This document shows positions 8,011 through 15,140 of a stretch of DNA of 64,000 bases, in pieces. Every line of letters begins with the position of its first letter. Within the stretch, counting starts at the first letter, position 1. The notes under the pieces are model-generated. The model was given only the letters and a program-made list of their open reading frames with translations, did no database searches and was not told the DNA's origin. The stretch covers positions 7,378,001 to 7,442,000 of the forward strand of contig NZ_CP107935.1 of assembly GCF_036038375.1 (NCBI RefSeq). The letters run 5' to 3'. Origin of the DNA: Streptomyces sp. NBC_00414. Lineage in GTDB: Bacteria; Actinomycetota; Actinomycetes; Streptomycetales; Streptomycetaceae. The translations under genes were made by a program, and so were the position numbers.

Positions 8011-9636
8011 TCAGCCTTGATAGATCGCTTCGATCTCGGCGGCGTAATCCTTCGCCACCACGTTCCGCTTCAGCTTCAGGGACGGGGTCAAGTGCCCCGA
8101 GTCCTCGGTGAACTGGTGCGACAGCACACGGAACTTCCGCACGGACTCCGCCTTCGACACCGCCGCGTTCCCGTCGTCCACCGCACTCTGGACCGCCGCG
8201 AGCAGCTCAGGGTCGAGGGCCAGCGACGCCGCGGTCGAGCCGACCGGCTTCCCGTGGTCCTCGGCCCACCGGCCCAGGAACTCCTCGTCGATGGTGACCA
8301 GCGCGCCAACGAACGGCCGCCCGTCGCCGACGACCATGCACTCCGCGACCAGCGCGTGCGCCCGGATGCGGTCCTCGATCACGGCCGGCGCGACGTTCTT
8401 GCCGCCCGCCGTGACGATGATCTCCTTCTTGCGGCCGGTGATGCGCAGGTACCCGTCCTCGTCGAGCGTGCCGATGTCACCGGTGTGGAACCAGCCGTCG
8501 GCGAGCGCCTCCTCGGTGGCGCCCTCGTTGTTCCAGTACCCCTTGAACAGGTGCTCGCCGTGCAGCAGCACCTCGCCGTCGTCGGCGATCCGGATCACCG
8601 AACCGGGCAGCGGCTGCCCGACCGTGCCGATCTTCTGGCGGTCCCACGGGTTGAAGGCGGTGGCCGCGCAGGACTCGGTCAGCCCGTAGCCCTCCAGGAC
8701 CGTGAAGCCGATACCGCGGAAGAAGTGGCCCAGGCGCTCGCCCAGCGGAGCCCCGCCGGAGATCGCGTACTCGCCCTTGCCGCCGAGCACCGCGCGCAGC
8801 TTGCTGTAGACGAGTTTGTCGAACGTCTTGTATTTGATCTTCAGGCCGAGGGACGGGCCCGCCGGGGTGTCCAGCGCGCGGCTGTACGCGATCGCCGTGT
8901 CCGCCGCCTTGTCGAAGATCTTGCCCTTGCCGTCGGCCTGCGCCTTGGCCCGCGCCGAGTTGTAGACCTTCTCGAAGACGCGCGGCACACCGAGGATCAA
9001 CGTCGGCCGGAACGAGGCCAGTTCGTCGGTCAGGTTCTTGATGTCCGGGACCATGCCCAGCTTGATCGGCGCCATCATCGGCGCGACCTGCACGAGCCGT
9101 CCGAAGACGTGCGCGAGCGGCAGGAAGAGGAGCACCGAGCACTCGCCGGTACGGAACAGCGGCCGCAGCCGCTCCACGATGCCGCCGTCCTTGGCGATGT
9201 CGCTGGTGATGCCGTCCACGGTCCTGACGAAGTGACGGAGCACCGGCAGGGCGTACGCCGCGAGGCCGTGCACCTTGTTCGCCGGATTGACGAGCACGAT
9301 GCCGCTGATCTCGTCGCCGTGCTTCGCGGCGAGCCGCAGGGTGAGCGCGCCGCCCATGGAGAGGCCGAAGACGAAGACCTGGGAGCAGCGCTCGCGCAGG
9401 GCGCGCAGCTCACGGTCCACCTCCGCGTACCAGTCCTGCCAGCCGGTGAGCTGCATGTCCTCCCAGCGTGTGCCGTGCCCGGGCAGCAGCGGCAGCGCGA
9501 CGGTCAGACCGCGCCCGGCGAGATACTCCGCCCAGGGGCGCAGCGACTGCGGGGAACCGGTGAAGCCGTGGCAGAGGAGGACCCCGACCTCTCCGCCCTC
9601 GTGGTGGAACGGCTCAGCTCCGGGAAGGACCGGCAC
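8011..9636 (-). CDS. Chimeric gene: alpha/beta-hydrolase N-terminus fused in frame to truncated FadD15-type long-chain acyl-CoA synthetase
   Basis: The 541-residue frame has two unrelated halves. Residues 1-150 are the start of a monoacylglycerol-lipase-like hydrolase: LCHGFTGSP oxyanion loop, LPGHGTRW, and nucleophile elbow GLSMGG with Ser93, ending at SDIAKDG; the expected catalytic Asp and His are absent. From about residue 153 the protein is the C-terminal two thirds of a long-chain acyl-CoA synthetase: LLFLPLAHVFGR, GYGLTESCAATAFN, FHTGDIG, RKKEIIVTAGGKN and LKLKRNVV. The expected N-terminal region with the ATP-binding TSGTTGxPKG loop is missing, so neither activity is likely intact. GTG 9636 has AGGAG upstream. 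The clean in-frame junction near 9180-9192 is best explained by a deletion between two genes of the same orientation; an assembly error is the alternative. Confidence 0.85.
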   Translation of the reverse strand: MPVLPGAEPFHHEGGEVGVLLCHGFTGSPQSLRPWAEYLAGRGLTVALPLLPGHGTRWEDMQLTGWQDWYAEVDRELRALRERCSQVFVFGLSMGGALTLRLAAKHGDEISGIVLVNPANKVHGLAAYALPVLRHFVRTVDGITSDIAKDGGIVERLRPLFRTGECSVLLFLPLAHVFGRLVQVAPMMAPIKLGMVPDIKNLTDELASFRPTLILGVPRVFEKVYNSARAKAQADGKGKIFDKAADTAIAYSRALDTPAGPSLGLKIKYKTFDKLVYSKLRAVLGGKGEYAISGGAPLGERLGHFFRGIGFTVLEGYGLTESCAATAFNPWDRQKIGTVGQPLPGSVIRIADDGEVLLHGEHLFKGYWNNEGATEEALADGWFHTGDIGTLDEDGYLRITGRKKEIIVTAGGKNVAPAVIEDRIRAHALVAECMVVGDGRPFVGALVTIDEEFLGRWAEDHGKPVGSTAASLALDPELLAAVQSAVDDGNAAVSKAESVRKFRVLSHQFTEDSGHLTPSLKLKRNVVAKDYAAEIEAIYQG

Positions 9637-9655
9637 CTTCGGTCTCCTGTTCGTT

Positions 9656-9703
9656 CAAGGACAAGTGCAAGGACAAGATCAAGGGCAAGTGCAAGGGCGA
9701 GTT
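9656..9703. repeat. Four tandem 12-base units upstream of the chimeric gene
   Basis: Consecutive units read CAAGGACAAGTG, CAAGGACAAGAT, CAAGGGCAAGTG and CAAGGGCGAGTT. They lie in the 206-base divergent region between the chimeric gene and the acyltransferase, starting 20 bases upstream of the GTG at 9636, so they may alter promoter spacing or the transcript leader. Confidence 0.7.
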
Positions 9704-9842
9704 CAGGGGTGGCGCGACACTCACCCCGAAGCTTCGAGGCGTACTTCACCGTACGCGACGGCACTGACACCGACCAGGGCCGTCGGGCCCATTGACGGTG
9801 CTCCGGGTTAAGGTCTGATCGACAGCAACAGGAGGCACCCGG

Positions 9843-10667
9843 GTGATCTACGGCGCAATGAAGTTTTCCATCGGAGGGCCCCTGAAGCTCGCTTTCAGGC
9901 CCTGGGTGGAAGGCCTCGAAAACATTCCCGCCGAGGGTCCGGCCATCCTGGCGAGCAATCACCTGTCGTTCTCGGACTCGTTCTTCCTTCCCGCGGTCCT
10001 CGACCGCAAGGTCACCTTCATCGCGAAGGCCGAATACTTCACCACTCCCGGCGTCAAGGGCCGGATGACCGCCGCCTTCTTCAAGGGTGTCGGCCAGCTG
10101 CCGGTCGACCGTTCCGGCGGACGCGGCGCGGGCGAGGCGGCGATCAAGAGCGGTGTCGACGTCCTTCAGCGCGGCGAGCTCTTCGGTATCTACCCGGAGG
10201 GCACCCGGTCGCCCGACGGCCGCCTCTACCGGGGCAAGCCCGGCGGACTCGCGCGCGTGGCGCTGGCCACCGGGGCGCCCGTCATCCCGGTCGCCATGAT
10301 CGACACGGAGAAGATCCAGCCGCCGGGCAAGGTGATGCCCAAGCTGATGCGCCCGGGCATCCGGATCGGCAGGCCGCTGGACTTCAGCCGGTACAGCGGC
10401 ATGGAGCACGACCGTTTCGTGCTGCGCGCGGTGACCGACGAGGTCATGTACGAGATCATGAAGCTCTCCGGACAGGAGTACGTCGACATCTACGCGACGG
10501 CCGCCAAGCGGCAGATCGCGGAGGCGGCGAAGGCACAGAAGCAGGCGCAGAAGGAAGCCCAGAAGGAAGCCGAGCAGGCCCGCAAGGACGCCGAACAGGC
10601 GCGGACGGAAGCCCGGCACGAGGCGGACCGGGCGGGACGGGCCGACAAGGAGCAGACCGGCTCCTAG
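9843..10667 (+). CDS. PlsC-type 1-acylglycerol-3-phosphate acyltransferase family protein
   Basis: 274 residues. The acyltransferase signature is complete: NHLSFSDSFF (NHxxxxD catalytic block) near residue 40, the middle Gly/Arg block, and IYPEGTRSPDGR (EGTR, phosphate binding) near residue 115. The family transfers acyl chains to glycerophosphate or related acceptors at the membrane; Rv2182c is the counterpart in the M. tuberculosis neighbourhood. The last 55 residues are an Ala/Gln/Glu/Lys/Arg-rich tail predicted as charged helix, longer than in typical PlsC. GTG 9843 is preceded by AGGAGG. The acceptor is unknown; phosphatidic acid synthesis or acylation of mannosylated phosphatidylinositol are both possible. 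Confidence 0.85.
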   Translation: MIYGAMKFSIGGPLKLAFRPWVEGLENIPAEGPAILASNHLSFSDSFFLPAVLDRKVTFIAKAEYFTTPGVKGRMTAAFFKGVGQLPVDRSGGRGAGEAAIKSGVDVLQRGELFGIYPEGTRSPDGRLYRGKPGGLARVALATGAPVIPVAMIDTEKIQPPGKVMPKLMRPGIRIGRPLDFSRYSGMEHDRFVLRAVTDEVMYEIMKLSGQEYVDIYATAAKRQIAEAAKAQKQAQKEAQKEAEQARKDAEQARTEARHEADRAGRADKEQTGS

Positions 10668-10705
10668 ATCTGGACGCGGCCACGGGGGATGGGGTACTGG
10701 GGGAC

Positions 10706-12001
10706 ATGGCCAAGCGCGAGAGAGTCATGAGAATGTCGGTCGAACAGCCGCTGTGGCGTGCGCTCACCGGGTACCGCGTCCTGACGCTGTTCTACGCGAT
10801 CGGTCTCTTCGTCGCGAAGAACGACGAGTTCATCCGCCCCGAAGTGGCCATCGGCTACTACGTGCTGCTCTCCGTCTGGACCTTCGCGACCCTGCCCAAG
10901 GTGGCGAACGCGCAGAACTGCACCAAGCCCTTCCTCGCGGCCGACCTGACCGTCGCCCTCACCGGCATCCTGCTCACCCCGGTCGCGGACGCCCACGACC
11001 GGATCGTGGCGGGCGGCCCGACCCTCCCGTCGATATGGACCGCGGGCGCGGTGCTGGCGTTCGCCATCAAGGGCGGCTGGCGCTGGGCGGCCTTCGCCTC
11101 GGCGCTCGTCGGCGTCGCCAACGTCCTGCAGCGCGGCGCGCTCAGCGAGGACACCCTCCACAACGTGCTGCTGGTCTGGGTGGCCTCCATCGCCATCGGG
11201 TACGTCGTCGAGGTCGCCCGGGCCTCCGAGCGCACCCTGGCCCGCGCCCTGGAGATCGAGGCGGCGACGCGCGAACGGGAGCGGCTCGCCCGTGACATCC
11301 ACGACGGTGTCCTGCAGGTGCTGGCCATGGTGCAGCGGCGCGGCTCCGCGATCGGCGGGGAGGCCGCCGAACTGGGCCGCCTCGCCGGCGAGCAGGAGGT
11401 GGCGCTGCGCACCCTGGTCTCCGGCGGACTCGTACCCGTCTCGCGGCTGTCGGAGGACGAGGCCCAGGGCGCCGTCGTGCGCGCGGTGGACGAACCCGAC
11501 CCGCAGGACGACTCCGCCCTCCGCGACCTGCGCCCGCTGCTCGCCCCGTACGCGAGCGCGCGGGTGACGTTCTCCGAGCCGGGCACCCCGGTGCCGCTCG
11601 CGGCCGGGGCCGCGCGTGAGCTGGCCGCCGCCGTCGGCGCCGCCCTGGACAACGTCCGTCGTCACGTCGGCGAGGACGCCCGGGCGTGGATCCTGGTCGA
11701 GGACGAGCCGGACGAGGTGATCGTGTCGGTCCGCGACGACGGCCCCGGCATCCCCGAGGGACGGCTCGCCCAGGCGGAGGGGGAGGGGCGCCTCGGGGTG
11801 GCCCTGTCGATCCGCGGACGGCTGCGCGAGATCGGGGGCACGGCCGAGCTGATCTCGGTGCCGGGCCAGGGCACGGAAGTCGAACTGAAGGTACCGAAGA
11901 ACGTACCGGCGCACGTATCGCAGGACGTACCGAGGAATGTGCGGGACCCGAAGGCCTCGAAGGGGCCCGAAGGCGCGCGGGGGAAGGCGGAGAAGGCATG
12001 A
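10706..12001 (+). CDS. macS: MacS-type sensor histidine kinase
   Basis: 431 residues. An N-terminal membrane domain with about five hydrophobic segments (about 20-170) matches the DUF5931/MacS sensor region. It is followed by a HisKA_3 dimerisation helix with the phospho-acceptor His199 in ARDIHDGVLQV and an HATPase_c domain with N-box ALDNVRRHV and G-box DDGPGIP. A Lys/Val-rich tail of about 35 residues contains repeated NVP and DVP motifs. It overlaps macR by ATGA, so the pair is translationally coupled. In S. coelicolor, from memory, the orthologous MacRS (SCO2121/2120) affects actinorhodin production and aerial development. The signal sensed is not visible from the sequence. Confidence 0.87.
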   Translation: MAKRERVMRMSVEQPLWRALTGYRVLTLFYAIGLFVAKNDEFIRPEVAIGYYVLLSVWTFATLPKVANAQNCTKPFLAADLTVALTGILLTPVADAHDRIVAGGPTLPSIWTAGAVLAFAIKGGWRWAAFASALVGVANVLQRGALSEDTLHNVLLVWVASIAIGYVVEVARASERTLARALEIEAATRERERLARDIHDGVLQVLAMVQRRGSAIGGEAAELGRLAGEQEVALRTLVSGGLVPVSRLSEDEAQGAVVRAVDEPDPQDDSALRDLRPLLAPYASARVTFSEPGTPVPLAAGAARELAAAVGAALDNVRRHVGEDARAWILVEDEPDEVIVSVRDDGPGIPEGRLAQAEGEGRLGVALSIRGRLREIGGTAELISVPGQGTEVELKVPKNVPAHVSQDVPRNVRDPKASKGPEGARGKAEKA

Positions 12002-12687
12002 CCGAGCGCGTGACCGAGGGGCAGGACCCGATCAGGGTCATGGTGGTCGACGACCACCCCATGTGGCGCGACGCGGTCGCCCGCGACCTGGCCGAGTCCG
12101 GGTTCGACGTGGTCGCGACCGCGGGCGACGGCGAGCAGGCGGTGCGCCGGGCCCAGGCCGTCGGGCCCGACGTCCTCGTGCTGGACCTGAACCTGCCGGC
12201 GAAGCCCGGTGTGCAGGTCTGCAAGGAACTCGTCGGCTTCAACCCCGCCCTGCGCGTCCTGGTCCTCTCCGCGAGCGGCGAGCACGCCGACGTCCTGGAG
12301 GCGGTCAAGTCGGGCGCCACCGGCTATCTGCTCAAGTCGGCCTCCACGGAGGAGCTGATCGACGCGGTGCGCCGCACGGCCGTCGGCGACCCCGTCTTCA
12401 CCCCGGGTCTCGCGGGCCTGGTCCTCGGCGAGTACCGCAGACTCGCCTCCGACCCGGGACCCGCCACGGGCGGCGACGAGCCGAGGGCCCCGCAGCTCAC
12501 CGACCGCGAGACCGAGGTGCTCCGGCTCGTGGCCAAGGGCCTGAGCTACAAGCAGATCGCCGAGCGCCTCGTCATCTCCCACCGCACCGTGCAGAACCAC
12601 GTCCAGAACACCCTGGGCAAGCTCCAGTTGCACAACCGCGTGGAGCTGGTGCGCTATGCCATAGAGCGGGGCCTCGACGACGCGTAA
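11998..12687 (+). CDS. macR: MacR-type NarL/LuxR-family response regulator
   Basis: 229 residues. The receiver domain has DDH at 18-20, phospho-acceptor Asp63 in LVLDLNLPAKPG and Lys in YLLKSAS. A C-terminal LuxR-type helix-turn-helix runs from LTDRETEVLRLVAKGLSYK through ISHRTVQNHVQNTLGKL. ATG 11998 shares ATGA with the macS stop; longer in-frame versions would run back through macS. It is the cognate regulator of the adjacent MacS kinase and should bind promoter DNA as a phosphorylated dimer. Targets cannot be deduced here. Confidence 0.9.
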   Translation: MTERVTEGQDPIRVMVVDDHPMWRDAVARDLAESGFDVVATAGDGEQAVRRAQAVGPDVLVLDLNLPAKPGVQVCKELVGFNPALRVLVLSASGEHADVLEAVKSGATGYLLKSASTEELIDAVRRTAVGDPVFTPGLAGLVLGEYRRLASDPGPATGGDEPRAPQLTDRETEVLRLVAKGLSYKQIAERLVISHRTVQNHVQNTLGKLQLHNRVELVRYAIERGLDDA

Positions 12688-12830
12688 ACCCGTCGATACA
12701 CACCAACGAGTGACGGCAGGTGATCAACTCCCGCACATTGCACCGGAATTGACCTTCCGCCCTCTCCTTGAGTGACCTGGATCACTATTAGCGTGAGTCC
12801 CGTCAGCCAACCGTGGCGAAGGGACTTTCC

Positions 12831-13859
12831 ATGCGGGTCGGAGTACTGACCGGAGGCGGCGACTGCCCCGGGCTCAACGCCGTCATCCGGGGCATCGTCC
12901 GCAAGGGCGTGCAGGAGTACGGCTATGACTTCACCGGCTTCCGGGACGGCTGGAGGGGTCCGCTGGAAGGCGACTCCGTCCGGCTCGACATTCCCGCCGT
13001 TCGAGGCATCCTGCCCCGCGGCGGCACCATCCTCGGCTCCTCGCGCACCAACCCCCTCAAGGCCGAGAACGGCATCCGCCGGATCAAGGAGAACCTCGCC
13101 AAGTGCGAGGTCGACGCGTTGATCGCGATCGGCGGCGAGGACACCCTCGGCGTCGCGGCCCGCCTCACCGACGAGTACGGGGTGCCCGTCGTCGGCGTAC
13201 CGAAGACCATCGACAACGACCTGTCCGCCACCGACTACACCTTCGGCTTCGACACCGCCGTCGGGATCGCGACCGAGGCGATCGACCGGCTGCACACCAC
13301 CGCCGAATCGCACATGCGGGTGCTGGTGTGCGAGGTGATGGGCCGGCACGCGGGCTGGATCGCGCTCCACTCGGGCCTCGCGGGCGGCGCGAACGTCATC
13401 CTCATCCCGGAACAGCGCTTCGACGTCGACCAGGTCTGCGCCTGGGTGACCTCACGCTTCAAGGCCTCGTACGCGCCGATCGTGGTCGTCGCCGAGGGTG
13501 CGATGCCCAAGGACGGCGACATGGTCCTGAAGGACGGCACGCTGGACTCCTTCGGGCATGTGCGGCTGTCGGGCGTGGGGGAGTGGCTGTCCAAGGAGAT
13601 CGAGCGGCGCACGGGCAAGGAGGCGCGGACGACCGTCCTCGGGCATGTCCAGCGAGGTGGCACTCCGAGCGCCTTCGACCGCTGGCTCGCCACCCGGTTC
13701 GGGCTGCACGCGATCGAGGCCGTGCGGGACGGGGACTTCGGCAAGATGGTGGCGCTCCAGGGGACCGACATCGTCCGCGTCCCGATCGCGGAGGCGACGG
13801 CCCGCCTGAAGACGGTGGATCCCCGTCTGTACGAGGAGGTCGGGGTCTTCTTCGGCTGA
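12831..13859 (+). CDS. pfkA: 6-phosphofructokinase, group III PfkA, with PPi-type donor residues
   Basis: 342 residues, a normal length. The glycine-rich donor loop TGGGDCPGLN starts at residue 7, PKTIDND (substrate base region) is at 124-130, and MGRHAGW and LGHVQRGG bind fructose-6-phosphate. It phosphorylates fructose-6-phosphate in glycolysis. At the donor-selecting positions it has Asp104 (IGGEDT) and Lys125 (PKT); in E. coli PfkA the equivalent residues are Gly and Gly, and Asp with Lys is the pattern described for pyrophosphate-dependent enzymes. ATG 12831 has AAGGGA upstream; a GTG at 12813 is less likely. It is monocistronic, downstream of macSR. Confidence 0.9.
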   Translation: MRVGVLTGGGDCPGLNAVIRGIVRKGVQEYGYDFTGFRDGWRGPLEGDSVRLDIPAVRGILPRGGTILGSSRTNPLKAENGIRRIKENLAKCEVDALIAIGGEDTLGVAARLTDEYGVPVVGVPKTIDNDLSATDYTFGFDTAVGIATEAIDRLHTTAESHMRVLVCEVMGRHAGWIALHSGLAGGANVILIPEQRFDVDQVCAWVTSRFKASYAPIVVVAEGAMPKDGDMVLKDGTLDSFGHVRLSGVGEWLSKEIERRTGKEARTTVLGHVQRGGTPSAFDRWLATRFGLHAIEAVRDGDFGKMVALQGTDIVRVPIAEATARLKTVDPRLYEEVGVFFG

Positions 13860-13868
13860 CGCCTTCCT

Positions 13869-14061
13869 CGCCCCCGCCGCCCTTACCCGTTCCCGTCACC
13901 GACCTCGGGGGCCAGCCCCCGAACCCCCGGTCCTCAAACGCCGGACGGGCTGAAACCTACTCAGCCCGTCCGGCGTTTGAGGACGAGCGCGCAGCGCGAT
14001 TGCGGGGGCGAGGGGGCGCAGCCCCCATGCGGGACGGGAACGGGTAAGGGCGGCGGGGGCG
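13869..14061. repeat. Nested palindrome of 193 bases with two perfect arms, probable terminator complex
   Basis: An outer perfect inverted repeat of 29 bases (13869-13897 with 14033-14061) encloses an inner perfect 24-base inverted repeat (13930-13953 with 13961-13984, seven-base loop AACCTAC). Smaller G5/C5 hairpins lie on each side of the inner stem. The inner arm CTCAAACGCCGGACGGGCT is a common intergenic hairpin in Streptomyces. It starts 10 bases after the pfkA stop and should terminate pfkA transcription. Confidence 0.85.
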
Positions 14062-14129
14062 GGAAACTCCGCGGGTTCGTATATTCGAGGAGGTAAGCGA
14101 CATAACCCGCCAAACCCCCGGAGGGCCCC

Positions 14130-15140
14130 GTGGAGATTCTCGCCTTCGGCGTCCAGGCCGATGAGAAGCCCCTCCTCGAAGAGGCCTTCCGGGCAGAGGG
14201 GCACCACGAGGCCCGCTGCCTGGACGTCTTCCTCAACGAGGACACCGCCCCCATCGCGGCCGGCTACGAGACCGTCTCCACCAGCGTCAACTGCGAACTG
14301 GGCAACCGCGTCCTGCAGACCCTCGCAGCCGGCGGCACCCAGCTGATCGCCCAGCGTTCCACCGGCTTCAACAACATCGACCTCCAGGTCGCCGAGCGGC
14401 TGGGAATGACGGTCGCGAGGGTCTCGTACTACTCGCCCCACTCCGTAGCCGAGTTCGCCTGGACCCTCGCCATGGCCGTCAACCGCCGCATCGTCCGCGC
14501 CTCCAACCGCACGCGCGACTTCGACTTCCGCCTCGACGGGCTGATGGGCCGCGACATGCACGGCCGCACCGCGGGCATCCTCGGCACCGGCAAGATCGGG
14601 GAGGCGTTCACCCGTATCGCCCATGGCTTCGGGATGAACCTCCTCGGCTGGGACGCCGCCGAGAACCCCGCCTGCCTGGAACTGGGCATGAAGTACGTCC
14701 CCAAGGAGCGGCTCCTCGTCGAGTCCGACCTCGTCAGCCTGCACGTACCGCTGCTCCCCGCGACACAGCACCTGATCGACGCCGCCGCCCTGCGCACGAT
14801 GAAGGACGACGCGGTCCTGGTGAACTCCAGCCGCGGCGGCCTCATCGACAGCCGGGCCCTGGTCGCCGAACTGCGCGCGGGCCGCTTCACCGGCGTCGGC
14901 CTCGACGTGTACGAGGCCGAGGCCGGGCTCTTCTTCCTCGACAAGTCCCTGGAGGTCGTGGACGACGACACCCTGGCCCGCCTCGTCACGTTCCCGAACG
15001 TCGTCGTCACCTCCCACCAGGCGTACTACACCGTGGACGCGGTCGGCCAGATCATCGAGACCACGGTGCGCAACGTCCTCGACTACCGGGCCGGCCGCCG
15101 CTCCGAGAACGTGCTGGTGCCCGCCCCCGCCCGCACCTGA
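14130..15140 (+). CDS. D-2-hydroxyacid dehydrogenase (D-lactate dehydrogenase-like)
   Basis: 336 residues. The NAD-binding Rossmann motif is GTGKIG near residue 150. Catalytic elements of the family are present: Arg in NSSRGGLID, Glu in DVYEAEAG, and His in SHQAYYT near residue 297. The sequence is closest to fermentative D-lactate dehydrogenases (LdhA/DdhA), which reduce pyruvate to D-lactate with NADH, but other 2-ketoacids are possible. The start is GTG 14130. Its last 58 bases overlap the 3' end of the convergent trpE gene. Confidence 0.85.
   Translation: MEILAFGVQADEKPLLEEAFRAEGHHEARCLDVFLNEDTAPIAAGYETVSTSVNCELGNRVLQTLAAGGTQLIAQRSTGFNNIDLQVAERLGMTVARVSYYSPHSVAEFAWTLAMAVNRRIVRASNRTRDFDFRLDGLMGRDMHGRTAGILGTGKIGEAFTRIAHGFGMNLLGWDAAENPACLELGMKYVPKERLLVESDLVSLHVPLLPATQHLIDAAALRTMKDDAVLVNSSRGGLIDSRALVAELRAGRFTGVGLDVYEAEAGLFFLDKSLEVVDDDTLARLVTFPNVVVTSHQAYYTVDAVGQIIETTVRNVLDYRAGRRSENVLVPAPART

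Noticed and set aside
8011-9636. Mobile element or recombinase at the hydrolase/synthetase junction
   Set aside because: No transposase, target duplication or inverted ends were found near 9180-9192; a simple deletion fits better.
8011-9636. A genuine bifunctional lipase/acyl-CoA synthetase
   Set aside because: Each half lacks essential catalytic parts, so a functional fusion is unlikely.
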